This document shows, in pieces, positions 49,898 through 58,849 of a stretch of DNA of 64,000 nucleotides (the stretch's first letter is position 1; each line of letters opens with the position of its first letter). The DNA lies in NCBI RefSeq assembly GCF_021023135.1, contig NZ_PGFV01000004.1:434001-498000 (forward strand). The letters are read 5' to 3'. The stretch comes from Brevibacterium sp. CCUG 69071. GTDB taxonomy: Bacteria > Actinomycetota > Actinomycetes > Actinomycetales > Brevibacteriaceae. Under the pieces are notes generated by a model. That model was not told where the DNA came from. It saw only the letters and a program-made list of their open reading frames with translations, and did not search any database. Position numbers and translations under genes: made by a program.

Positions 49898-50629
49898 ATG
49901 GCAGATGTCGGAGGAGGTCAGGCGAAGGATCGTCCGCGGTCGCGTCTGCGCATAAGTCTTTCGGTCATCGCCATCGTGCTCGCCGCGGCTCTGTTCCTCG
50001 GCTGCGTGTGGTGGTTCGCCATCGTGCCCGTCCATCGTCCGACTCTGGACCGGGGCGCGGGTGAGGTTCATGCGATCGATGTGTCGAACCATCAGGGGGT
50101 CATCGACTGGAACTCCGTGGCAGACGATGGAATCGGCGCCGCGATGATCAAAGCCACCGAAGGCGACGACTACGTCGATCCTCGATTCGGTGAGAACTGG
50201 AAGCAGGTCTCAGCCACCTCCATCCGCCGAGGCGCCTACCATTTCTTCACCCTGTGCTCGTCGGGAGCCGACCAGGCCGCGAACTTTCTGCGCGAAGCAC
50301 CTCCCGACCAGCGAGCATTGGCACCGGTCGTCGACCTCGAACTCATCGGTGCCTGCACTCGTCGTCCCCCGCAGTCCGAGGTCGATGAAGAGCTCGGCGA
50401 CTTCCGGCGCATCGTCGAGGCCGCCTGGGATCGGCCGCTGCTCGTCTACGCACGCGGCTCATTCACCACGAAGTATTCGATCGGTTCCCTGGCCGACCGT
50501 CCGCAGTGGGTCACACATTTCTTCCTCAGACCGCCCACTGACGAATGGACGATGTGGCAGATCCACTATTTCGCCAGGGTCGACGGCATCGACGGAAAGG
50601 TCGACCTCGACGTGCTCAGGCTCGGCTGA
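49898..50629 (+). CDS. GH25 lysozyme-like muramidase, membrane-anchored
   Basis: 243 residues. Cytoplasmic basic N-terminus, one membrane helix (SLSVIAIVLAAALFLGCVWWFAIV), then a glycosyl-hydrolase-25 domain: AIDVSNHQGVIDWNSV with the first acidic residue, MIKATEGDDYVDPRF, RRGAYHFFTLCSSGADQAANFL and VVDLELIG with the DxE pair. Cleaves the glycan of peptidoglycan; with a single N-terminal anchor it probably acts in wall remodelling. Starts 23 bp after the aminotransferase stop. Confidence 0.88.
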   Translation: MADVGGGQAKDRPRSRLRISLSVIAIVLAAALFLGCVWWFAIVPVHRPTLDRGAGEVHAIDVSNHQGVIDWNSVADDGIGAAMIKATEGDDYVDPRFGENWKQVSATSIRRGAYHFFTLCSSGADQAANFLREAPPDQRALAPVVDLELIGACTRRPPQSEVDEELGDFRRIVEAAWDRPLLVYARGSFTTKYSIGSLADRPQWVTHFFLRPPTDEWTMWQIHYFARVDGIDGKVDLDVLRLG

Positions 50630-50751
50630 GGGAACGAGCGTCGCCGCCGAGCGCGGCCGGCTGAGCTCTCAACCGGGCAAGGCGGCCGAACCCAGGCGCG
50701 GCCGTACGGCCGCATGAGTTCTGACCCGCCCCGTCCTGAGACAATGAGCCC

Positions 50752-52641
50752 ATGGACGAGGTCGACAACGACGAGGCTACGGTGCCGGCGGATACGATAA
50801 CCGCAGCCATCAGAGGGCTGGCCCAGGGGAATCCGCTGGACCGCAGGAGTCTCGAAACCGCGCTGGGCAGCCACCCGACGCTCATCGACTCCCTCGTCGA
50901 CCTGTCGGGGACCATGACACGGTGGAAGCAGAAAGATCTGGAACGCTCCGCACTGCTCGAAAGCGCCTCCGAACTCATCCGGGTCAGAGACACCGACCGC
51001 CTCCTGCAGAAGCTCGTCGACCGGGCGCGCTCCCTCATCGGCTGCGACATCGCCTACCTCTCCCAGTACTATCCCGAGACCGACGAACTGCGCGTCCAAG
51101 CCAGCCGCGGAGCGATCTCCGTCCAACTCAAGGAACTCCGCGTCCCGCCGGGGATCGGGCTGGCCGGCCGCGTCGTCCGCGACCGCACCGCCCACTGGAC
51201 CTCCGACTACGACCTCACCCAGCTGCCCCACGAACGGCAGGTCGACTCCGCCGTCCGGGCCGAACGCATGGAATCGCTCCTCGGCGTGCCGATGGTCGTC
51301 GACGGCGAGGTCCTCGGCGCCCTCTTCGCCGCCGACCGCTACTCCCACGAATTCACCTCGGAGGAGATCGCCCTGCTCTCGGCCCTGGCCGATCACGCCT
51401 CCGTCGTGCTCAAGACCGCCCGACTCATGGGAGAGCTCGCCGAGGCGGCCCGGACCTCGGCCGCGTCCGAGGAGTTGGCGGCGGCCAAGGCCGACACCCT
51501 GCAGCGCCTCGTCGAGGTCGAGGAACAGCTGACCCGAGTGGTGCTGCGCGGCGGAGGAAGCACCGACGTCGGGGACCTCATCGCGGCCACCCTCGACGCC
51601 GAGGTGCGCATCGTCGACCATGACCGTCTCGAATCCCCCGACGACGACTTCCTCACCGACACCGAGGCTGCCCGCACCGATATCCTCTCCGCGCTCGAGA
51701 CCAGCCGGGAGACCGGTCGCTGCGCCCCGATTCCGCACGCACAGAACCTGTTCGCCGCCTCGGTGGCCTCCCAGAGACGAAGGCACAGCGGGCTGTTCGT
51801 GAAGTTCCGTACGGAACCGGCCGACGGCGACCTCAGCATCGTCGCCCAGGCCGCCCAATCGCTCGCCCTCATCCGCATGAACGAACAGGCCAGAGCCGAT
51901 GCCGAGAACCGCGTGCGCGGCGAACTCGCCGTCGACCTCATTGCTGGGACCCGCCCCCTCGACGAACTCAAGGCCCGGGCCCGCACCAGCGAATTCAGCC
52001 TCGACGGCCCCTGGCGGATCATCGCCGTGGAGACCGGACCCGACGACTACGACCGCATCGGCGCCCTGCTGACGAGGATCGAACCCCGCATGCTCCTGAC
52101 CCAGCGCTCCCCCGGACTCACCGTCCTCATCCCGAGCTCCGTGCACCGGTCGAGACCCTCCCTGGTCGACGCTCTCACCCGTTCCGAGAGCCTCGCCGAC
52201 CACCTCATCCTCGTCTCCGAGACCGACCACGACCGCGCCCAGCTGCGCACGGCGGAGGACGAGCTGTGGGCCTGCGTCCGCATCTTAGGCGCCCTCGGAA
52301 TCGAGCACGGCGTCCACCCGGCCGAGGACTTCGCCCCCTACACCGCGATGTTCGGCACCGCACCCGAGCAGGTGGGCAGATTCCTCGACCGCATGCTCGG
52401 CCGACTGCGCGACTGGGACCGCTCGCACTCGAGCGATCTGACGGGCACCGTGCGCGCCTACTTCGACAACGGCGGCAGTCTCACTCGGACCGCGACGGCT
52501 CTCTCCGTCCACCTCAACACCGTCAAACAGCGGTTGGAGCGGGTCGACCGCGTCCTCGGCACCGGATGGCGGGAACCCGAGCAGTCGTTCCGCCTGCAGG
52601 TCGCGCTCCGACTGGCCGGGCTGGCGACGCTGCGCGACTGA
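50752..52641 (+). CDS. GAF-domain/PucR-type transcriptional regulator
   Basis: 629-residue regulator. A GAF domain lies at about residues 75-225 (LLQKLVDRARSLIGCDIAYLSQYYPETDELRVQASRG...LLGVPMVVDGEVLGALFAADRYSHEFTSEEIALLSALADHASVVL), a coiled segment follows, and a PucR-type helix-turn-helix is at the C-terminus (GSLTRTATALSVHLNTVKQRLERVDRVLG). Directly upstream of the HMG-CoA reductase/lyase operon and the probable activator of it, responding to a small ligand. GACAAT six bases before the ATG suggests a leaderless start. Confidence 0.88.
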   Translation: MDEVDNDEATVPADTITAAIRGLAQGNPLDRRSLETALGSHPTLIDSLVDLSGTMTRWKQKDLERSALLESASELIRVRDTDRLLQKLVDRARSLIGCDIAYLSQYYPETDELRVQASRGAISVQLKELRVPPGIGLAGRVVRDRTAHWTSDYDLTQLPHERQVDSAVRAERMESLLGVPMVVDGEVLGALFAADRYSHEFTSEEIALLSALADHASVVLKTARLMGELAEAARTSAASEELAAAKADTLQRLVEVEEQLTRVVLRGGGSTDVGDLIAATLDAEVRIVDHDRLESPDDDFLTDTEAARTDILSALETSRETGRCAPIPHAQNLFAASVASQRRRHSGLFVKFRTEPADGDLSIVAQAAQSLALIRMNEQARADAENRVRGELAVDLIAGTRPLDELKARARTSEFSLDGPWRIIAVETGPDDYDRIGALLTRIEPRMLLTQRSPGLTVLIPSSVHRSRPSLVDALTRSESLADHLILVSETDHDRAQLRTAEDELWACVRILGALGIEHGVHPAEDFAPYTAMFGTAPEQVGRFLDRMLGRLRDWDRSHSSDLTGTVRAYFDNGGSLTRTATALSVHLNTVKQRLERVDRVLGTGWREPEQSFRLQVALRLAGLATLRD

Positions 52642-52916
52642 CCTCGCCGAGGTTGTCCCACCGGAGGCGCCTCACCGTGGCGGTCGGGCCATCTGGTCAG
52701 ACGATTCAGCTGTCCCAGCGGGCCACCCCACCGCGGCAGTCTTCCGCACGGTTACACCCCGACGCCTCACTATGTCCGAATCGGCCATGGTCACGCCCGA
52801 ATCCGGTCCGGATCGGCCATTTCCGCCTCGTCGTTCCGGTGATTGGCTGGATCTCGCACAGCATTCCAGACCGTCACCCACGGTCGGTCGATGAAGACTC
52901 ACCAGGAGAGACACAG
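52642..52916. other. 275-bp regulatory gap before the mevalonate-catabolism genes
   Basis: Contains two near-identical 15-mers, GTCCGAATCGGCCAT (52774-52788) and GTCCGGATCGGCCAT (52806-52820), in direct orientation with a 32-bp (about three-turn) offset. They are candidate binding sites for the GAF/PucR-type regulator encoded immediately upstream. AGGAG (52904-52908) is the ribosome binding site of the reductase gene. Confidence 0.5.
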
Positions 52917-54188
52917 ATGGCCCAGACCAGTCGCATCGCAGGTTTCCGCAGCATGTCGGTGGCCGAACGCCGCCACGCCGTCGCGAACCAGACCGCACTC
53001 GAGGACGAAGTCTTCGACCAGGTCGATGCGGACGCCTTCGGTCCCGAGCAGGCCGCGAATCTCAGCGAGAACGTCTTCGGCGTCTTCTCCCTGCCTTTGG
53101 GCACGGCCACGAACTTCACCATCAACGGCACCGACGTGCTCGTGCCCATGGCCACCGAGGAAGCCTCGGTCATCGCCGCGGCGAGCAATGCCGCCCGCAT
53201 CGCCCGCCCCGCAGGCGGCTTCCACACGAGCTCGACCACGCCGATCATGCAGGCCCAGATCCAACTCCTCGGCGTCGCCGATCCGCATGCCGCGCGCTCT
53301 CGCATCTTCGAACGCCAGGACGAGATCATCGACCTGGCCAATGCGCAGGATCCCAAGCTCGTCGAGGTCGGCGGCGGAGTCAAGGGACTGCAGGTCCGCC
53401 TCGTCGAGGCGAAGTCCGAGACCTACGTGCTCGTCCACCTCCTCGTCGATGTCCGCGACGCGATGGGTGCCAACGCCGTAAACACCATGGCCGAAGCCGC
53501 CTCCGACACGATCGCGGCCATCGCCGAAGGCCGCGCCCTGCTGCGCATCCTCACGAACAAAGCCGATCTGCGACTCTCCCGGGCCCGTGCGATCTTCGAC
53601 AAGGAGCTGCTCGGCGGCGAAGAGGTCATCGACAACATCCTCCACGCCTACGAGCTCGCGGCCGCGGATCCCTACCGGGCCGCCACCCACAACAAAGGCA
53701 TCATGAACGGGATCTCCGCAGTCGTGCTCGCCACCGGCAACGACACCCGCGCCGTCGAGGCCGGAGCCCACTCCCACGCGGTGGTCGACGGCCGCTACAC
53801 CTCGCTGTCGGCCTTCGAGAAGAATGCCGCCGGCGACCTCGTCGGCACCCTCGAGATGCCCATGCCGGTCGGCCTCGTCGGCGGTGCCACCAAGGTGCAC
53901 CCTGCCGCCCGAGCGGCACTGCAGATCGCCGAGGTGAAGAGTGCTGCGGACCTGGCCGAACTCATCGTCGCCGCCGGTCTGGCGCAGAATCTCGCGGCCC
54001 TGCGCGTCCTCGCCACCGAAGGTGTGCAGCGCGGCCACATGTCCCTGCATGCGAAGAACCTCGCTGTCTCCGCCGGAGCCACGGACGAGGAGGCAGCCGT
54101 CATCGTCGACCGGCTCATTGCGGAGAAGGCCTTCCGTTTCGACCGAGTCCAGGCGATCCTGACCGAACTGCGCACTGGAGTCCGCTGA
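52917..54188 (+). CDS. mvaA: Hydroxymethylglutaryl-CoA reductase, class II (degradative)
   Basis: 423-residue enzyme interconverting mevalonate and HMG-CoA. Length and motifs fit class II: catalytic Glu in LSENVFGVFSLPLG, the Lys in HNKGIMNGIS, Asp in ATGNDTRAVEAGAHSHA, and His in QRGHMSLHAKNLA. No mevalonate-pathway biosynthetic gene is nearby, whereas HMG-CoA lyase overlaps it by one base, so it most likely runs in the catabolic direction, mevalonate to HMG-CoA. AGGAG precedes ATG 52917. Confidence 0.95.
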   Translation: MAQTSRIAGFRSMSVAERRHAVANQTALEDEVFDQVDADAFGPEQAANLSENVFGVFSLPLGTATNFTINGTDVLVPMATEEASVIAAASNAARIARPAGGFHTSSTTPIMQAQIQLLGVADPHAARSRIFERQDEIIDLANAQDPKLVEVGGGVKGLQVRLVEAKSETYVLVHLLVDVRDAMGANAVNTMAEAASDTIAAIAEGRALLRILTNKADLRLSRARAIFDKELLGGEEVIDNILHAYELAAADPYRAATHNKGIMNGISAVVLATGNDTRAVEAGAHSHAVVDGRYTSLSAFEKNAAGDLVGTLEMPMPVGLVGGATKVHPAARAALQIAEVKSAADLAELIVAAGLAQNLAALRVLATEGVQRGHMSLHAKNLAVSAGATDEEAAVIVDRLIAEKAFRFDRVQAILTELRTGVR

Positions 54189-55123
54189 TGGCAACCCTCC
54201 TGCCGCAGAGATTCGGGATGGACTCCCTTCCCGACACCGTCCGCATCTGTGAGGTCAGCCCACGGGACGGCCTGCAGGCCGAGACCCTCACTCTCTCCCC
54301 TGAGCTGCGCGCGCAGCTGATCACGCGACTCGCCGCGACCGGACTCACCCAGATCGAGGCGGGCAGCTTCGTCTCTCCGAAGGCCGTGCCGCAGATGTCG
54401 GGCACCGCGGAGGTCCTCGCCGCCCTCGATCTCGATGCGCACGTGTCCTATCCGGTCCTCGTGCCCAACCACCGCGGACTCGAGGACGCACGGGCCGCCG
54501 GCGCCCAAGACGTGGCCGTCTTCATCAGTGTCACGGACGCGTTCTCCCGGGCCAACCTCGGCGACTGTCTCGAGGTGACGACGGAGCGTGCACACGAGGT
54601 CGCACGCTCCGCGGTCGCCTCGGGGATGCGGGTCCGAGGCTACCTGTCGATGGTCTTCGGCGATCCCTGGGAGGGGTCGGTGGATCCGCAGCGGGTCGTC
54701 ACCGCGGCCCTCGGACTCCTCGAGGCCGGATGTGGGAGCCTATCGCTGGGCGACACGATCGGCACGGCCACTCCCGGGCACGTCAGCGCCGTGATCGAGG
54801 CCCTCCTCGCGGCCGGAGTGCCGGTCGAGGCCATCGCCCTGCACACCCACAACACCTACGGGCAGGCCCTGGCGAATGTCTACGCGGCCCTGCAGCTCGG
54901 GGTCAGCGAGTTCGATTCCGCGGCCGGCGGACTCGGCGGCTGCCCCTTCGCCGGGAGCGCCACCGGCAACCTCGCCACCGAAGATCTGCTGTGGATGCTT
55001 CAGGGTCTCGGCATCGACACCGGAATCGACATGCGCGCCCTCGCCGAGACCAGTCATTGGCTGGCCGCACAGCTGGACAGGCGACTGCCCTCGGCGACGT
55101 CATCGGCTATCGTCCACCAGTAG
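54188..55123 (+). CDS. Hydroxymethylglutaryl-CoA lyase
   Basis: 311-residue TIM-barrel lyase that splits HMG-CoA into acetyl-CoA and acetoacetate. CEVSPRDGLQAE and VSPKAVPQM carry metal and substrate residues; GDTIGTATPGH and LHTHNTYGQALANVYAALQLG the metal site; GGLGGCPFAGSATGNLATED the catalytic Cys loop. TGATG overlap with the reductase shows coupling. Same family as leucine-degradation lyase, but here no leucine-pathway genes are present. Confidence 0.94.
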   Translation: MATLLPQRFGMDSLPDTVRICEVSPRDGLQAETLTLSPELRAQLITRLAATGLTQIEAGSFVSPKAVPQMSGTAEVLAALDLDAHVSYPVLVPNHRGLEDARAAGAQDVAVFISVTDAFSRANLGDCLEVTTERAHEVARSAVASGMRVRGYLSMVFGDPWEGSVDPQRVVTAALGLLEAGCGSLSLGDTIGTATPGHVSAVIEALLAAGVPVEAIALHTHNTYGQALANVYAALQLGVSEFDSAAGGLGGCPFAGSATGNLATEDLLWMLQGLGIDTGIDMRALAETSHWLAAQLDRRLPSATSSAIVHQ

Positions 55124-55215
55124 AGTCCACCGTCCATCGGCCCGCCCTCTCCCGAGGGACCGCGGTCCGGCGACTTCCTCGGTGAAGTCGACCATCAGTT
55201 CTGTAAAGGGAGGCA

Positions 55216-55719
55216 ATGATGCCCCACATGCTCGAAGTGTGGAACGACACCGTCGATGGCAAGCACCTCATCGGCTCGATCGCCATCGGCGTCGGAATCG
55301 CCGTTCCGGCCTATCTCATCGCCGATCGCATCTTCGCCGATGCCGGAGACGATGGGTCGCTGGGCCATTCCTATGCGCTGCTCGTCGGGATTCTCGGCTG
55401 CATCGTCGGTGCCGTCATCTCAGGCCTCCTGTTCAAACCCAAACGGGTGATCACCGAATCGGCGACCGACACCCGCAACCGGCAGGAAGTCATCGACGAG
55501 GTCGTCGAGGAGTACGGCGAGCTCGGCGATCCCCGCGAGCTCGGGTCCGCCGCACAGGCGGAGATCCGCGCCCTCGGGCTCTTCGATGCCCTCCTGGAGA
55601 ACCATGAGAAGCGTGCCCGAGATGCCGAAGCCGCTGGGCAGAGCCACGGAGGCTCTGCCCATGGTGGTGGGGACTCCGTGCAGGGCCACAGCGACCGAGC
55701 GAAGGGCACCGAGCTGTGA
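55216..55719 (+). CDS. Small membrane protein associated with TctA-like transporter
   Basis: 167 residues with two hydrophobic helices (about residues 20-36 and 53-71) followed by a charged ~95-residue tail (VIDEVVEEYGELGDP, then Gly/His/Ser-rich). GGGAGG lies upstream of ATG 55216. The TctA-like gene overlaps its stop as GTGA. It takes the place of the small TctB-like subunit of tripartite tricarboxylate transporters but has only two helices rather than four, so I do not assign it to TctB. Confidence 0.7.
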   Translation: MMPHMLEVWNDTVDGKHLIGSIAIGVGIAVPAYLIADRIFADAGDDGSLGHSYALLVGILGCIVGAVISGLLFKPKRVITESATDTRNRQEVIDEVVEEYGELGDPRELGSAAQAEIRALGLFDALLENHEKRARDAEAAGQSHGGSAHGGGDSVQGHSDRAKGTEL

Positions 55720-57101
55720 GCGCCGAACTCATCGAGCCCATCCTGTGGGCGATCGGCATGGCCCTGCTGGCCGCGGTGGTCTTCACCGGAATCGGCCTGA
55801 TCTCCGGCACCGACGAGACCGCGATCGTCGCGCCCTTGGCTCTGCTCGTCATCCTCATCGGGGTGCCGCCGGCCGGAGTCATCGCCTTCTTCCTCTCGGC
55901 CATCATCGCCAAGCACATCTCCCATGCCGTGCCGACGACTCTGCTCGGCATACCCGGTGACACCACGGCGGTGCCGATGCTGCGCGAGGCGCAGCTGCTG
56001 CGCTCCCTCGGCGTTCCGCACCTCGCCCTGCAGAAGGCGATCTCCGGTGGCGTCGTCTCGGTGATCATCGCGATTCCCCTGTCGATCCTCTTCGCGTTGA
56101 TCCTCACTCCCTTCGCCGAGGCGATCGGCGCTGCCGCTCCCTGGATCTTCATCGCCGCGGCCGTCCTCGTCGCCTACACCTCGAAGGGCAAGCTGGCCGC
56201 GGTGGTCGGGCTGATCCCATTCGTCCTCGTCATCGTCGGACTCCAGGCCTTCATCCTCGAGCAGAAGGAGGCGACGTTCACGACCTCGTTCTTCCTCGGC
56301 ATCGCCACGGGCCCGCTCATCTTCGATCTCTTCTCCGCGCTCTCGCCAGTCGGGCGGCGGTCGATGCGGCAGTCGGGCAAGCGCGAGTTCAACCTCGCCC
56401 CCGATGTGCGACCGGCCGGCGGGGCGAAGCTGCCGAATCCGTTCCGGGTCCTCGATCGCTCGCAGCTGGCCTATACGAGCGGTTCCGCGGCGATTACGAG
56501 TGCGACCTTCGTCTTCTCGCCGGTGGCGATGGCCGTGCTCATGGGTGAGATCGCGGGCAGCCGGATCAAGAACGGCTATCACCGCCTGACCACTGTCATC
56601 ACCGTGCGCAACGGCACCACCGAGTCGACCTATCTGGCCGAGACGCTCATTCCGCTCATCGCAATCGGCCTGCCGCTCTCGCCGATGGCCGCCGGCCCGG
56701 CCGCTCCGCTGTTCAACGCACCCCCGGTCTACACCCTCGACGCCGAGGCGGGGACGACGAACAACCTCCACGATCTGCTCTCGACCGGGGAGTTCGCCCT
56801 CTTCGCGGTCATCGCCGCGGTCATCGCCATCGCCGTCGCCTACCCCTTCGTCATGCGCAACGCCCACCGGGCGGCGTCCTGGGTGATGCGATCGGTCTCC
56901 CATGAGGCGATCATCGCCGGCTTCGCGGCACTCATCTGCGTCATCTGCCTCTACGAAGGCGGCCTGCTGGCTCTCGGGGTGACGCTCACCGTCGGCCTCG
57001 TCGGAGGACTGTTCAACCGCATGATCGGCATGCACGCGGGAGTCCAGTTCATGGGCTACTACGTCGCAGTCCTCACGGTGCCCGCGCTGCTGGCTCTGTA
57101 A
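55716..57101 (+). CDS. TctA-family (tripartite tricarboxylate-type) permease
   Basis: 461-residue membrane protein with about twelve hydrophobic segments. IGLISGTDETAIVAPLALLVILIGVPPAG near the N-terminus and GIPGDTTAVPMLREAQLLRSLG correspond to the conserved TctA segments. GTG start overlaps the small membrane protein gene. No periplasmic TctC-type binding protein is encoded here. Position after HMG-CoA reductase and lyase suggests uptake of mevalonate or a related hydroxy acid; that substrate is inferred. Confidence 0.85.
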   Translation: MSAELIEPILWAIGMALLAAVVFTGIGLISGTDETAIVAPLALLVILIGVPPAGVIAFFLSAIIAKHISHAVPTTLLGIPGDTTAVPMLREAQLLRSLGVPHLALQKAISGGVVSVIIAIPLSILFALILTPFAEAIGAAAPWIFIAAAVLVAYTSKGKLAAVVGLIPFVLVIVGLQAFILEQKEATFTTSFFLGIATGPLIFDLFSALSPVGRRSMRQSGKREFNLAPDVRPAGGAKLPNPFRVLDRSQLAYTSGSAAITSATFVFSPVAMAVLMGEIAGSRIKNGYHRLTTVITVRNGTTESTYLAETLIPLIAIGLPLSPMAAGPAAPLFNAPPVYTLDAEAGTTNNLHDLLSTGEFALFAVIAAVIAIAVAYPFVMRNAHRAASWVMRSVSHEAIIAGFAALICVICLYEGGLLALGVTLTVGLVGGLFNRMIGMHAGVQFMGYYVAVLTVPALLAL

Positions 57102-57235
57102 CCTGGGCCGTCGCCACCCTGGCCGGGCCTTTCACCAGCTCCGCCACCGGCGCTTCCGCTCACGCATCGAAGACTTCCCGCCGCTGCAGATGTCACAGAG
57201 AGTCATAGTGTAGTTTTCGACTCGACTTAGTAGGT

Positions 57236-57267
57236 ATTGTTGGCCGCGAAGGAATTGCTCAACAATT
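57236..57267. promoter_or_regulatory. Inverted repeats before the TauE/SafE gene
   Basis: ATTGTTG (57236-57242) and CAACAAT (57260-57266) are perfect arms; a smaller AATTG-N5-CAATT (57253-57267) is nested on the right. The stretch 57190-57275 is AT-rich for this genome and probably contains the promoter; a candidate operator for the downstream Rrf2 regulator. Confidence 0.4.
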
Positions 57268-57292
57268 TTCGGCATGCGGAAAGGCAACCACC

Positions 57293-58195
57293 ATGCGGCA
57301 GCTCATCGTCCTCGGCTTCGTCGGACTCATCGCCCAACTCATCGACGGATCCCTCGGAATGGCCTACGGGGTGACCTCGACGACGCTGCTGCTCGCGGCC
57401 GGAGTCGCCCCGGCAGCAGCCTCGGCGGCGGTGCACTTCTCCGAGATCGGCACCTCCCTGGTCTCCGGGATCTCGCACCACAAGTTCGGCAATGTCGACT
57501 GGAAGACTGTGTCGATCCTCGCCGTCCCCGGCTTCATCGGCGCCTTCGTCGGCGCCACCTTCCTCTCCGGGCTCAACGGCGACTCGGCCACCCCGTGGAT
57601 CTCGGGCATCCTGCTCGCCCTCGGCGTCTACGTGATCTGGCGCTTCCTCGCCCTCGGCGGCCGTCGCCCCGAGTTCAAGGGCCGCCCGGGGGTCAAGCTG
57701 CTGCTCCCGGTCGGACTCCTCGGCGGTGCGCTCGACTCCATCGGCGGCGGCGGTTGGGGTCCGGTCGGAACCACGACGCTGCTCTCATCCGGGCGGCTCG
57801 AACCGCGCAAGGTGGTCGGTTCGATCGACACCAGCGAATTCGTCGTCGCCGTCGGCGGCTCGCTCGGCTTCCTCTTCGCCCTCGGGCACTCCGGCATCGA
57901 CTGGAAGATCGTCGCGGCCCTGCTGGTGGGCGGGGTCATCGCCGCCCCGTTCGCGGCCTGGCTGGTCAGGGTGCTCCCGGCCCGCATCCTCGCGGTCGCC
58001 GCCGGCGGGATCATCATCCTCACCAACGTCCGCACCATCACCCTCGCACTCGGCGCCTCCACCGCGCTGCTGACGACCGTCCTCATCGCCCTTGCCGTGG
58101 TCTGGGTCGGCCTGATCGTGCATATGGTCCGGGTCGAACGCAAGGTGAGGAAGACCGAAGCCGCCGAGGCGGCCGTGGCCGAGCCCGTCGCCTGA
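57293..58195 (+). CDS. TauE/SafE-family anion exporter
   Basis: 300-residue membrane protein with eight or so hydrophobic helices. GLIAQLIDGSLGMAYGVTSTTLLLAAGVAPAAASAAVHFSEIGTSLVSGISH at the N-terminus and LLGGALDSIGGGGWGPVGTTTLLSSG are the two family repeats. Members move sulfite, sulfoacetate or similar anions. Followed after 105 bp by an Rrf2 regulator, a common pairing in sulfur metabolism. ATG 57293 has GGAAAGG 10-11 bases upstream. Confidence 0.9.
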   Translation: MRQLIVLGFVGLIAQLIDGSLGMAYGVTSTTLLLAAGVAPAAASAAVHFSEIGTSLVSGISHHKFGNVDWKTVSILAVPGFIGAFVGATFLSGLNGDSATPWISGILLALGVYVIWRFLALGGRRPEFKGRPGVKLLLPVGLLGGALDSIGGGGWGPVGTTTLLSSGRLEPRKVVGSIDTSEFVVAVGGSLGFLFALGHSGIDWKIVAALLVGGVIAAPFAAWLVRVLPARILAVAAGGIIILTNVRTITLALGASTALLTTVLIALAVVWVGLIVHMVRVERKVRKTEAAEAAVAEPVA

Positions 58196-58263
58196 GCCTG
58201 AGCGCGAGGTCGGGCACCTCCCCGTGCCCGGCTCGGGCGCGGCCGCGGATCAGCGCTGGTCAG

Positions 58264-58300
58264 CCACCTGTGACGGTGGGTCCACTGCTACGATGACGGC
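58264..58300 (+). promoter_or_regulatory. Rrf2-gene promoter with CCACC/GGTGG repeat
   Basis: TACGAT (58289-58294) lies six bases before ATG 58301 (leaderless type). CCACC (58264-58268) and GGTGG (58275-58279) form an inverted repeat upstream, in the position of a possible autoregulatory operator. Confidence 0.4.
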
Positions 58301-58759
58301 ATGCGGGTCACCACCAAGTCCGACTATGCGCTGCGCGCTCTCATCGAGATCGCCTGCGTCGACGACGGTGAACCCATCAGCGCCGATGAGCTCGGCAGGC
58401 GGCAGGACATCCCCAAGGGCTTCCTCCAGGCGATCCTCGCCGATCTGCGTCGCGTCGGGTTACTCACCTCCATCCGCGGCAAATCCGGAGGCTGGAAGCT
58501 GACGAAGCCGGCGGAGGAGATCTCGGTCGCCGATGTCATCCGCGCCGTCGACGGACCACTCGTCTCGATCTACGGCCAGCGCCCCGAGGCGGTCAGCTAT
58601 GACTCGACCGCGGAGTCCCTGCAGCAGGTGTGGATCGCCGCGAGGTATTCGCTGCGTGACGTCCTCGAACATGTGAGCATCGCACAGCTGGCAGCGAAAA
58701 CTCTGCCGGAGGCGGTTACCGACAAGGTCGCCGTCGAGGACGCCTGGAACCCCCACTGA
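58301..58759 (+). CDS. Rrf2-family transcriptional regulator
   Basis: 152-residue winged-helix regulator (MRVTTKSDYALRALIEIA ... IPKGFLQAILADLRRVGLLTSIRGKSGGWKL). The three Cys that bind an Fe-S cluster in IscR/NsrR are missing (one Cys only, near residue 20), so it is more like CymR-type members that answer to cysteine metabolism. Likely controls the TauE/SafE exporter. Convergent with the siderophore-binding gene 90 bp on. Confidence 0.9.
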   Translation: MRVTTKSDYALRALIEIACVDDGEPISADELGRRQDIPKGFLQAILADLRRVGLLTSIRGKSGGWKLTKPAEEISVADVIRAVDGPLVSIYGQRPEAVSYDSTAESLQQVWIAARYSLRDVLEHVSIAQLAAKTLPEAVTDKVAVEDAWNPH

Positions 58760-58849
58760 ACCAGGCCTGCGGGGTTTCCCGGTGCGGGTCTCTGGCCGCA
58801 GGTATTCCCGTTACGAGCCTCCGACCGCAGGCGATCCCGGCCCACGGTT

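Noticed and set aside
50566-52230. Long minus-strand ORF opposite the GAF/PucR-type regulator
   Set aside because: Composition is Gly/Asp/Glu/Val-rich without domains, a usual antisense shadow of a high-GC gene; the plus-strand frame has clear GAF and HTH motifs.
55371-57035. 554-codon minus-strand ORF opposite the TctA-like gene
   Set aside because: Highly charged Arg/Glu/Asp product with no hydrophobic core; shadow of the membrane-protein frame.
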